Shown piece by piece: positions 1 to 6,151 of a stretch of 7,398 nt of DNA (its first letter is position 1; every line of letters begins with the position of its first letter). This DNA comes from Longimicrobium sp. Lineage in GTDB: Bacteria > Gemmatimonadota > Gemmatimonadetes > Longimicrobiales > Longimicrobiaceae. The translations under genes were made by a program, and so were the position numbers. The notes beneath the pieces are model-generated. The model was not told the origin of the DNA. It did no database searches and saw nothing but the letters and a program-made list of their open reading frames with translations. The stretch spans positions 1 to 7,398 of the forward strand of contig JAUJMI010000175.1 of NCBI GenBank assembly GCA_030446945.1. The letters are read 5' to 3'.

Positions 1-419
1 TCGCCGGCTACACGGCGGAGGTGGGGTGGTATCCCGATGCGCAGATGGCGGTGGTTGTCCGCCAGAACACCGTTGGGACCCTGGATGCGGGCGCCGTGGC
101 GGGCGAGCTCGCCCGGGAGGTGCTGGGCTGGACGCCCCCGGCGCCGCGGCCGTTCGCCGGTGACGCGGCGGCGCTGGTGGGGAGGTACGTGGGGCAGGGA
201 CGCGGCCGCGAAATGGCCATCGAGGTGACGCAGACGCCACAGGGGCTCGCCTTCGCGCCGGACGGTGCTCCGGCGCGCCCGATCCCCTGGGCCGAGGGGC
301 TCACCTTCCGCCAGGGAGCCAGGATCCTGACCTTCCGCCGCGCCAATGGCGACACCGGCCCCGTCACGGAGCTGCGGGTCAGCACGCCCAGCGCGCACAT
401 GATCCTGAAGAAGCAGTGA
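1..419 (+). CDS. Serine hydrolase, class C beta-lactamase-like family, C-terminal part (5' end outside window)
   Basis: The reading frame (codons from base 3) is open from the left edge to the TGA at 417-419, giving about 138 residues of a longer protein. The first visible residues, AGYTAEVGWYPDAQMAVVV, match the end of the beta-lactamase/penicillin-binding fold of class C-like serine hydrolases. There a glycine-rich HxG motif is followed by a strand of the type 'GY.a.vgwyPd..maVVV..N'. The SxxK, YxN and HxG catalytic motifs would lie upstream, so activity cannot be judged. From about base 150 onward the protein continues into a small beta-rich C-terminal domain (roughly residues 50-138, beginning near FAGDAAALVGRYVG), as is common in the Pab87/DUF3471-type tails of this family. 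Family members hydrolyse esters, amides or D-amino peptides, often in the periplasm; the substrate here is unknown. A GTG at 21 is internal and not a real start. Confidence 0.8.
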   Translation, partial: AGYTAEVGWYPDAQMAVVVRQNTVGTLDAGAVAGELAREVLGWTPPAPRPFAGDAAALVGRYVGQGRGREMAIEVTQTPQGLAFAPDGAPARPIPWAEGLTFRQGARILTFRRANGDTGPVTELRVSTPSAHMILKKQ

Positions 420-428
420 CGCGCGTGA

Positions 429-457
429 GGGAGGGGCCGCGGCCGTCGGCCTCTCCC
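429..457 (+). terminator. Stem-loop just after the serine hydrolase stop
   Basis: The arms GGGAGGGGCC (429-438) and GGCCTCTCCC (448-457) pair over 10 bp with one G-T wobble and a 9-base loop. The hairpin begins 9 bases after the stop codon at 417-419 and ends 15 bases before the AGGAGG of the next gene. There is no T-tract after it, so it may be a weak terminator, an RNA-stability element or a transcript attenuator rather than a classical intrinsic terminator. Confidence 0.45.
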
Positions 458-484
458 GAGTTCGACCTTCACAGGAGGATCGTC

Positions 485-931
485 ATGAAAAAGTGGGTGA
501 GACGCATCCGCGGTGCGACGGGGATGGGGCTGGCGTGGGCCGTGGTGTGGGTGCCCGCGGCGGTGCTGGTGGGGCTGATCGTGGATCGGGATGGGTCCAT
601 GGACGAGATGTGGCCGGCGATCGGGCCCTACCCCGGCTTCCTTTCCGGAGTGGTGTTCTCCGCGGTGCTGGGGCTCGTCTACGGCCGCCGCGGACTCGTC
701 GAGCTGCCGCTTTCCCGGGCGGCAGCCTGGGGCGCGGCGGCGGGGGTGCTGGTGGGCGTGCTCCCGTTCACCATCGGAGAGTCGGCTTCGCGGCTCCCGC
801 TGTGGCAGCTTGCCGCCATGGTGATCGGTTCCTTCACTCTGCTCAGCGCGGCCTCGGCCGCCGGATCGGCGATGCTGGCCCGGTACGCGGCGCACCGGCA
901 GGAGCCCGCGGGCGCAGCGCGGCAGGGTTGA
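485..931 (+). CDS. Small four-helix integral membrane protein, function unknown
   Basis: This gene encodes 148 residues. The ATG at 485 was chosen because a perfect AGGAGG (473-478) lies 6 bases upstream and because the product then starts with a normal positive N-terminus (MKKWVRRIRG). The same frame is open further upstream to 416, but that would overlap the previous stop and lacks a binding site. Four hydrophobic segments are visible at about residues 13-34, 49-67, 77-97 and 107-134, rich in Ala, Gly, Val and Leu. The short charged loop between the first two contains DRDGSMDEMW, and a hydrophilic tail follows the last helix. No catalytic or binding motif is recognisable and I cannot name a family. 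It lies downstream of the serine hydrolase with a hairpin between them, and 186 bases before the ABC operon, which has its own candidate promoter. It may therefore be a separate unit. Confidence 0.75.
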   Translation: MKKWVRRIRGATGMGLAWAVVWVPAAVLVGLIVDRDGSMDEMWPAIGPYPGFLSGVVFSAVLGLVYGRRGLVELPLSRAAAWGAAAGVLVGVLPFTIGESASRLPLWQLAAMVIGSFTLLSAASAAGSAMLARYAAHRQEPAGAARQG

Positions 932-1011
932 GCAGAACGGCAGGAGGCGGGCGGCACCCGGGGCTGGGCGCGGCGGGCGAGTAGCCGGGTCGGGGCCACT
1001 CCGCTCGAGCC

Positions 1012-1040
1012 TTGCGTCTGGTCGGTTTGCAACGTAAAGT
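1012..1040 (+). promoter_or_regulatory. Candidate sigma-70-like promoter with palindrome for the ABC operon
   Basis: TTGCGT (1012-1017) and TAAAGT (1035-1040) are separated by 17 bases, the ideal spacing for a housekeeping promoter. They match the -35 and -10 consensus at 3 and 4 of 6 positions. The -10 region overlaps an 8-base palindrome AAGTACTT (1037-1044), and the local sequence is AT-richer than its surroundings. This would give a leader of about 70 bases before the ATPase start at 1118. The call rests on pattern matching only. Confidence 0.4.
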
Positions 1041-1117
1041 ACTTCGCCTGTTCGGCGGGCACATCCAAGGGTGCCGCTGCATCGGTCCTCAGCGACACTC
1101 GGCCAGGAAAGGCAGAC

Positions 1118-2026
1118 ATGGAACTGCAGATCCGCAACGTGTCCAAGAGCTACTCCAACGGCGTGCAGGCGCTCAAGGACGTTAGCCTCACGATACCGGC
1201 CGGGATGTACGGCCTGCTGGGGCCCAACGGCGCCGGCAAGTCCACCCTGATGCGCATCCTCGCCACACTCCAGGAGCCGGACAGCGGCACCATCCGCCTG
1301 GGTGACCTGGACGTCGTGCGGCAAAAGGATGAGGTGCGAAAGACGCTCGGATATCTGCCGCAGGAGTTCGGCGTCTATCCCAAGGCGAGCGCGGAGGAGC
1401 TGCTCGACTACTTCGCCATCCTGAAGGGCATCCCCGAGAAGAAGGCGCGCAAGGAAGTCGTGGAGGCGCTCTTCCGGCAGACGAACCTGTGGGAGGTGCG
1501 CAAGCAGAAGCTCGGGGGCTACTCCGGCGGGATGCGGCAGCGGTTCGGGGTCGCGGTGGCGCTGCTGGGGAGCCCCAGGCTGCTCATCGTCGACGAGCCG
1601 ACGGCGGGCCTCGACCCAGCGGAGCGCGTGCGCTTCCTGAACCTGCTCAGCGAGCTGGGCGAGAACAGCGCGGTGATCCTCTCGACGCACATCGTGGAGG
1701 ACGTCTCGGAGCTGTGCACGCGCATGGCGATCATCGACCGCGGCGAGATCCTGCTGGAGGCGGAGCCGCTCGGCGCCATCGAGGAGATGCGCGGGCGGAT
1801 CTGGCGCAGCGTGATCGAGAAGAGCGCGCTGGCGGAGGTGGAGCGCGAGCACGCCGTGATCTCCACGAAGATGCTCGCGGGGCGCACCCTCGTGCACGTG
1901 TTCGGCGAGGCCTCACCCGGCCCCGGCTTCGAGCGCGCCGAGCCGGACCTGGAGGACGTCTACTTCAGCACGATGGCGGGGCACATCGGACGGCGTAGCG
2001 CGCAGCTGGAGGGGGTGGCGTCGTGA
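1118..2026 (+). CDS. ABC transporter ATP-binding protein (ABC-2 / CcmA type)
   Basis: This 302-residue ATPase subunit binds and hydrolyses ATP on the cytoplasmic face to drive the membrane partner encoded next. All nucleotide-binding motifs are present: Walker A GPNGAGKST (residues 35-43), Q-loop Gln at 82 (YLPQEFG), signature YSGGMRQR (135-142), Walker B LLIVDEP (155-161), D-loop GLDP (164-167) and H-loop His 191. The signature has Met where LSGGQ has Gln, which is common in ABC-2 exporters. Residues from about 215 form the usual C-terminal extension of this class, ending in an LEDVYFSTM-like stretch. The ATG is preceded by AGGAAAGG (1105-1112). The stop (TGA 2024-2026) overlaps the GTG start of the permease (2023), which indicates translational coupling and a shared complex. 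The order ATPase then permease/peptidase supports an exporter or multi-drug/peptide-type role; the substrate is unknown. Confidence 0.95.
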   Translation: MELQIRNVSKSYSNGVQALKDVSLTIPAGMYGLLGPNGAGKSTLMRILATLQEPDSGTIRLGDLDVVRQKDEVRKTLGYLPQEFGVYPKASAEELLDYFAILKGIPEKKARKEVVEALFRQTNLWEVRKQKLGGYSGGMRQRFGVAVALLGSPRLLIVDEPTAGLDPAERVRFLNLLSELGENSAVILSTHIVEDVSELCTRMAIIDRGEILLEAEPLGAIEEMRGRIWRSVIEKSALAEVEREHAVISTKMLAGRTLVHVFGEASPGPGFERAEPDLEDVYFSTMAGHIGRRSAQLEGVAS

Positions 2027-2607
2027 AGCTCCGGACGATCTTCCGCTTCGAGCTCGCCTACCAGGCGCGGCGCGTCTCCACCTGGCTCGTCTTCGCGATC
2101 CTGGCCACGGTCGCGTTCGTCTTCGTCAGTGAAAGCTTTCTCTCGGACGCGCTCTACGCGGAGTTCTTTCTGAACTCGCCCTTCGTCATCGCATCCGCAA
2201 CGGTGTTCGGCAGCCTGCTGTGGCTGGTGCTGGGCGCGGCCACGGCCGGCGAGATCGCGGCGCGCGACGTGGAGACGGGGATGCATCCCCTCACCTACAC
2301 CTCGCCCGTAAGCGAGGCCGAGCACCTGGGGGGACGCTTCCTAGCCGCGCTCCTGCTCAACCTGCTGATCCTGCTGGCCATCCCGCTGGGCGTGCTGCTC
2401 GCCGTCTACGGCTCCGCGGATCCCGAGCTGGTCGGCCCGTTCCGGCCGGCGGCCTACCTCACCGCCTTCGGCTTCTTCGCGCTGCCGAACGCCTTCGTCG
2501 GCACGTCGGTCCAGTTCGCGTGGGCGGCGCTGGGCCGCCGGGCGCTCGCGAGCTACGTGGGCAGCGTGCTGCTGATCTCGTGGCGTATGGGGGCTTCGCG
2601 GCCGTGA
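2023..2607 (+). CDS. ABC-2 permease / M1 aminopeptidase fusion, N-terminal piece cut off by a frameshift
   Basis: As written this frame encodes 194 residues from a GTG that overlaps the ATPase stop by four bases (GTGA). It carries the first membrane helices of an ABC-2 type permease: helices at about residues 20-40, 55-77, 105-130 and 142-168, and the start of a fifth at 174-186. The cytoplasmic segment after helix 2 (GEIAARDVETGMHPLTYTSP) is typical of the ABC-2 coupling region that contacts the ATPase. The family-like sequence ends at Ser186 (TCG 2578-2580). The following WRMGASRP is out of character and stops at TGA 2605-2607, in the middle of helix 5. The natural continuation (VAYGGFAAVMYYLG) is found in the -1 frame from base 2580. 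One missing base, for example a lost G in TCGGTG, or a -1 slip, restores a single protein of about 1217 residues. It is therefore a 5' fragment of the gene that ends at 5675, not an independent gene. Confidence 0.8.
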   Translation: MKLRTIFRFELAYQARRVSTWLVFAILATVAFVFVSESFLSDALYAEFFLNSPFVIASATVFGSLLWLVLGAATAGEIAARDVETGMHPLTYTSPVSEAEHLGGRFLAALLLNLLILLAIPLGVLLAVYGSADPELVGPFRPAAYLTAFGFFALPNAFVGTSVQFAWAALGRRALASYVGSVLLISWRMGASRP

Positions 2608-2609
2608 TG
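2574..2609 (+). other. Frameshift point and TGATG stop/start overlap
   Basis: At 2578-2582 the sequence reads TCGTG. The upstream frame gives Ile-Ser-Trp-Arg and stops at 2605-2607, while the frame starting at G2580 gives Val-Ala-Tyr-Gly-Gly and stays open for 1031 residues. Third-position G/C bias and protein character switch frame at this point, so a single-base deletion (biological or sequencing) is the simplest reading. The stop TGA (2605-2607) shares its A with an ATG (2607-2609) in the downstream frame. This TGATG arrangement can support termination-reinitiation. No classical slippery heptamer is present. A 7-bp GC hairpin (2621-2627 with 2634-2640) follows, too far away to be a typical frameshift stimulator. 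Confidence 0.75.
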
Positions 2610-5600
2610 TACTACCTGGGGCGCCGCGACGTGGCGGCGCTGCTCGACGTCTTCGGCCACCTGTACATGACGTCCGACGTGGTCCTGGGATGGTCGCCGA
2701 TCGAGAAGGGCACGCGCCTGATCGAGCTGGAGGGCGGGCTGCTCCAGAGCCGGCTGGTGTGGCTCGGCGTCGCGCTGGCGGCGCTCGCGTTCACCTACAC
2801 CCGCTTCGGCTTCGAGCACCTGGCGGCGAGCGCCTGGTGGAGCCGCCTTGCGCGCTTCGGCAAGCACGGGGGTGACGCGCACGCCCCGACCCCCTCCGGG
2901 AGCGACATCGCGAGCACCGCCCCGATCTCCGTACCCGACGTGCGGCAGGCGTTCGGCTTCGCGAGCTGCGCGCGCCAGACGCTCGCCATCGCATGGGACT
3001 CGTTCCGGTCGATCGCAAAGAGCCGCGGCGGGCTGGTGGTGCTGGCCGGCATCGCGGCGATCGCGGTGATCGTGCTGCCGCAGAACTTCGAGAACATGGG
3101 CACGCCGCTGCTGCCCAGGACCGAGTACGTCCTCACCTTTTTGACGGCCTCGGTGACACAGCCCTTCACCCAGTGGGTGATCACGCCGCTCTTCATCGTC
3201 CTCTACGCCGGCGAGCTGGTCTGGCGCGAGCGCGAGGCCGGCCTGGGCGAGATCACCGGCGCGGCGCCGGTGCCGGACTGGGTGCGCTTCCTCGGCAAGT
3301 TCCTGGGGCTCAGCCTGATCCTGGCCGTGTGGATGGCGCTGCTGATGGCGGTCGGGATGGCCGTACAGGTGAGGATGGGGTACTACAAGTTCGAGATCGG
3401 CCTCTACCTCAAGGTCCTCTTCGGGCTCCAGCTCCCGGAGTACCTCCTCTTCGCGGTGCTCGCCCTGGTGGTGCAGGGGACGGTGAACCAGAAGTACCTC
3501 GGCCACCTGCTGGCGCTCCTCGCCTACGTGGTCATCGCCTTCGCCCCCTGGCTGGGGATCGACCACGACCTGCTCGTCTACGGCTCCGCACCCCGGTGGA
3601 CGTACTCGGACATGCGCGGCTTCGGCGCGTCGCTGGGGCCGTGGACCTGGTTCATGCTCTACTGGGGCGCGTGGGCGCTGCTGCTGGCGGTGGTGGCCAC
3701 GGTGCTCTGGATGCGGGGGCTAGAGGGGAGCCCGCGCGTGCGGCTCCAGCTCGCGCGCCTTCGCCTCACGCGTCCGACGGCGGTGGCCGCCGCGACGGCG
3801 GCGGGGCTCGTGCTCGCGCTGGGCGGCTTCGTCTTCTACAACACGAACGTGCTGAACGAGTACGTCACCCCCTTCGAGCGGGCGGAGCGGCAGGCCGAGT
3901 ACGAGCGGCGCTTCGGGCGCTACGCCAACGTGCCGCAGCCCCGGATCGCGGGGACCCGGCTGCACATGGAGATCCATCCCCGGCGGCGGGAGGTGGAGGT
4001 CCGCGGCAGCCATCACCTCGTAAACCGCACCCCGGTGCCCATCGACACGATCCACCTGGCCACTGCTCCCGGAGTGCAGACCGGCGCCATCGCGTTCGAC
4101 CGGCCCGCCACGCGCGTGGTCGCGGACCAGGAGCTCGGCCACGCGACCTACGCCCTGAGGCAGCCGCTCCAGCCCGGCGAATCGCTGCGGCTCAGCTTCG
4201 CGATCCATCTGAAGCCGAGCGGCTTCCGCAACAGCGGCGTCGGCCGCTCCGTGACGGCGGCCAGCAGCTTCTTCACGCACGACTTCCTCCCGCAGATCGG
4301 CTACGATCCGCGCCGCGAGCTCTTCAAGCCGAGCGAACGGCGGGCGCACGGGCTCTCCCCTCGCCGTCTCTTCCCGTCGCTGGCCGAGGTGAAAGCGGGT
4401 GGGGACGTCACCGGCGAGGCGGGCGAGGACTTCACCGGCTCCGAGCGCATCGCCGTCGAAACCGTCATCGGCACGGACGGGGACCAGACCGCCGTCGCGC
4501 CGGGGCTGCTGCGTCGCACGTGGATCAGGGGCGGGCGCCGCTACTTCCACTACGCAACCGACTCCCCGATCGGCAACGAGTACCGCTTCTTCTCCGCGCG
4601 CTACGCCGTGCACGAGGAACGCTGGACCCCTCGGTCGGGCTCCGGACAGGCTGTCACGATCCAGGTCTACCATCACCCGCGGCACGCCGCGAATCTGGGC
4701 CGCATCCTGCGCAGCGTGCGCGCCTCGCTGGAGCACAACAGCCGCGAGTTCGGCCCGTACCCGCACAGCTTCATCCGGCTGGTCGAGAATCCCGGCAGCG
4801 GGATGGGCGCGCACGCCGACGCAGCCACCGTCGACTACACCGAAGGCTTCTCCCGCTACAACCCGGCAGACGATCCCACGGGTCTCGACATGCCGTTCGC
4901 GGTCATCGCGCACGAGATGGCACACCAGTGGGGGGGGGCGTACGCCCTCGCCGAGGGTGCCCCGCTGCTCTCCGAGAGCTTCGCCTGGTACGCGGCGATG
5001 GGAGTGGTGGAGGAAACCTACGGGCGCGCGCACCTGGAGCGGCTGCGCAGGTTTTTCCGGCAGCCGTCACCCATCCCGCCCATCCGCCAGTCCGTCCCGC
5101 TGCTCCGGGCGATGGACCCGTACGCGGCCTACCGCAAGGGCCCCGCGGCGTTCTTTGCCCTGCGGGAGTACATGGGCGCGGAACGCGTGAACGTCGCCTT
5201 CCGGCGCCTGCGCGAGAAGCAGCGCGCCGGCGCGCAGGCCGTCACGAGCCTAGATCTCTACCGTGAGCTCCAGGCGGTCACCCCGGACTCCCTGCGCTAC
5301 CTCCTCCACGACCTGCTCGCGGCGAACACCTTCTGGCAGCTCAAGACGGAGCGCGCCTCCGCCCAGCAGACCGCGGCGGGCGCCTGGCAGGTGACGCTCC
5401 GCCTGCGCGCGCGCAAGGTGACCGTCGACCCCGCCGGCGTGGAGACCGAGGTGCCGATGAACGAGTGGGTGCCGATCGGCGTCTTCGCGCCCTCCGGGCC
5501 GGGCAGGGAGTACGGCGGGACGCTCTACCTGCGCCCGCACCGCATCCGCACCGGCCAGCAGACGATCGTGGTGACGGTCCCCCGCAAGCCCGCCGACGCC

Positions 5601-5675
5601 GGCATCGACCCCTATCTCCTGCTGATTGACCTGGAGCGGTTCGACAACGTGGAGGAGGTGGAGATCGAGGAATGA
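2607..5675 (+). CDS. ABC-2 permease second half fused to M1-family zinc metallopeptidase (main piece of the frameshifted gene)
   Basis: This piece encodes 1022 residues if started at ATG 2607, or residues 187-1217 of the repaired protein. Numbering below uses the repaired protein. A helix at about 244-262 ends the first permease half. The second half has helices near 335-353, 384-402, 427-448, 472-490, 495-513 and 544-565, with the ABC-2-like segment GELVWREREAGLGEI after the second of these. A last helix (about 586-607) leads into an M1 peptidase region from about 635. The zinc site is HEMAH (964-968) plus Glu985 in LLSESFAWY, with a spacer of 16 residues rather than the classical 18. Tyr1037 in YRKGP matches the transition-state Tyr of M1 enzymes. 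The GAMEN position is replaced by GAHADAATVDYTE (929-941), so aminopeptidase specificity is uncertain. The end (GIDPYLLLIDLERFDNVEEV) is typical of ABC/M1 fusions. The M1 domain should face the periplasm, but that topology is inferred. There is no ribosome binding site suited to independent expression, so translation probably depends on the upstream frame. Confidence 0.88.
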   Translation: MYYLGRRDVAALLDVFGHLYMTSDVVLGWSPIEKGTRLIELEGGLLQSRLVWLGVALAALAFTYTRFGFEHLAASAWWSRLARFGKHGGDAHAPTPSGSDIASTAPISVPDVRQAFGFASCARQTLAIAWDSFRSIAKSRGGLVVLAGIAAIAVIVLPQNFENMGTPLLPRTEYVLTFLTASVTQPFTQWVITPLFIVLYAGELVWREREAGLGEITGAAPVPDWVRFLGKFLGLSLILAVWMALLMAVGMAVQVRMGYYKFEIGLYLKVLFGLQLPEYLLFAVLALVVQGTVNQKYLGHLLALLAYVVIAFAPWLGIDHDLLVYGSAPRWTYSDMRGFGASLGPWTWFMLYWGAWALLLAVVATVLWMRGLEGSPRVRLQLARLRLTRPTAVAAATAAGLVLALGGFVFYNTNVLNEYVTPFERAERQAEYERRFGRYANVPQPRIAGTRLHMEIHPRRREVEVRGSHHLVNRTPVPIDTIHLATAPGVQTGAIAFDRPATRVVADQELGHATYALRQPLQPGESLRLSFAIHLKPSGFRNSGVGRSVTAASSFFTHDFLPQIGYDPRRELFKPSERRAHGLSPRRLFPSLAEVKAGGDVTGEAGEDFTGSERIAVETVIGTDGDQTAVAPGLLRRTWIRGGRRYFHYATDSPIGNEYRFFSARYAVHEERWTPRSGSGQAVTIQVYHHPRHAANLGRILRSVRASLEHNSREFGPYPHSFIRLVENPGSGMGAHADAATVDYTEGFSRYNPADDPTGLDMPFAVIAHEMAHQWGGAYALAEGAPLLSESFAWYAAMGVVEETYGRAHLERLRRFFRQPSPIPPIRQSVPLLRAMDPYAAYRKGPAAFFALREYMGAERVNVAFRRLREKQRAGAQAVTSLDLYRELQAVTPDSLRYLLHDLLAANTFWQLKTERASAQQTAAGAWQVTLRLRARKVTVDPAGVETEVPMNEWVPIGVFAPSGPGREYGGTLYLRPHRIRTGQQTIVVTVPRKPADAGIDPYLLLIDLERFDNVEEVEIEE

Positions 5676-5677
5676 GG

Positions 5678-5702
5678 GCGGAGGACACGCGCTCTCCTCT
5701 GC
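5678..5702 (+). terminator. Weak hairpin after the permease/peptidase stop
   Basis: Arms at 5678-5685 (GCGGAGGA) and 5695-5702 (TCCTCTGC) pair over 8 bp with one G-T wobble and a 9-base loop, starting 3 bases after the TGA at 5673-5675. No T-run follows. It lies between convergent genes, where a terminator is expected, but the evidence is only this modest stem. Confidence 0.3.
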
Positions 5703-5800
5703 GACGGGTGCTCCGGCGGCCCCGCCGCTTACCAACGACGGATCGCGATCAGCGATCCATCTCGCCCGGGCGGAGGAACTCGACCGGTACGCCGTTCCGC

Positions 5801-6151
5801 TCAAGGGCTTCCCGGTGCTCCCACCAACGTGCCCTGGACGGCTCGGCCTTCGAAGGTCATCCCGCCGAAGGTGAGGGAGAGCTGCGGACGCTGGAAGGTG
5901 CCGGCGACCGTGATGGGAACCGCGTTGGCGGCCGCCGCTTCCTTCATGGTGCCGGACCCCGAGACGGCGTTGCCCGCTGCCTCCTGGAGCTGAAGATCCA
6001 GCGTGAGCGTCGTCGAGACTCCGGCCCACGGGCCCGCGACTGAGCGAAGCTGCCTCTCCAGGTTGTCCTCGATGTCGCCTTCGGTGGGGCCGCCGCAGGC
6101 TCCGGCCACTAGCGTGAAGGCGAGCAGCAGGCAAACGCGGGGGTCGCGCAT
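5801..6151 (-). CDS. Small secreted lipoprotein, function unknown, probably C-terminally truncated
   Basis: This gene encodes 116 residues. The ATG at 6151 (complement) is chosen because GGGAGGA (complement of 6156-6162) sits just upstream and because the product then starts with a signal peptide. That peptide is a charged MRDPR, a hydrophobic VCLLLAFTLVAGA and a lipobox-like VAGAC with Cys at residue 18, so lipidation and membrane anchoring are likely. The same frame is open further upstream to 6274 but that stretch has no signal character. The mature part has a short acidic segment (GDIEDNLERQLRSV). It is followed by a beta-rich small domain (GPWAGVSTTLTLDLQLQ, VSGSGTMK, PITVAGTF, LSLTFGGMTFEG) of the kind seen in many small bacterial lipoproteins with a 'W.G...L.L...G...G.G' pattern. 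Those usually end in another one or two strands. Here the frame ends abruptly in TLVGAPGSP, and a different frame becomes protein-like just before, so the tail may be lost. No specific function can be assigned. Confidence 0.7.
   Translation of the reverse strand: MRDPRVCLLLAFTLVAGACGGPTEGDIEDNLERQLRSVAGPWAGVSTTLTLDLQLQEAAGNAVSGSGTMKEAAAANAVPITVAGTFQRPQLSLTFGGMTFEGRAVQGTLVGAPGSP

Noticed and set aside
956..990. ACCCGG / CCGGGT inverted repeat after the small membrane protein
   Set aside because: Only 6 bp with a 24-base loop in very GC-rich DNA; this is expected by chance and lacks a T-tract.
8..1897. A 629-codon open frame on the minus strand
   Set aside because: It lies opposite the serine hydrolase, membrane protein and ABC ATPase genes, has His/Arg/Pro-rich low-complexity translation and no motifs. 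It is an antisense shadow caused by high GC.
2220..2579. Upstream part of the long frame that ends at 5675
   Set aside because: Its translation here is Arg/Ala/Gly-rich with no membrane segments, while the other frame encodes clear permease helices. The real sequence enters this frame only at about 2580.
2570..2640. Programmed -1 ribosomal frameshifting at the gene break
   Set aside because: No X XXY YYZ slippery heptamer is present and the only nearby hairpin (2621-2640) is about 40 bases away, outside the usual 5-9 base spacing. It is kept only as a remote alternative to a simple one-base deletion.
3720..5033. A 437-codon minus-strand open frame
   Set aside because: Antisense shadow of the M1 peptidase region, with no recognisable motif or ribosome binding site.
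2993..5266. A 757-codon plus-strand open frame inside the permease/peptidase gene
   Set aside because: It is Arg/Ala/Gly/Pro-rich with no domain, and fully overlaps the convincing M1 coding frame.
5250..6134. A 294-codon minus-strand open frame spanning the gap between the peptidase and the lipoprotein
   Set aside because: Half of it is antisense to the peptidase end, and it overlaps the lipoprotein in another frame. The composition is shadow-like.
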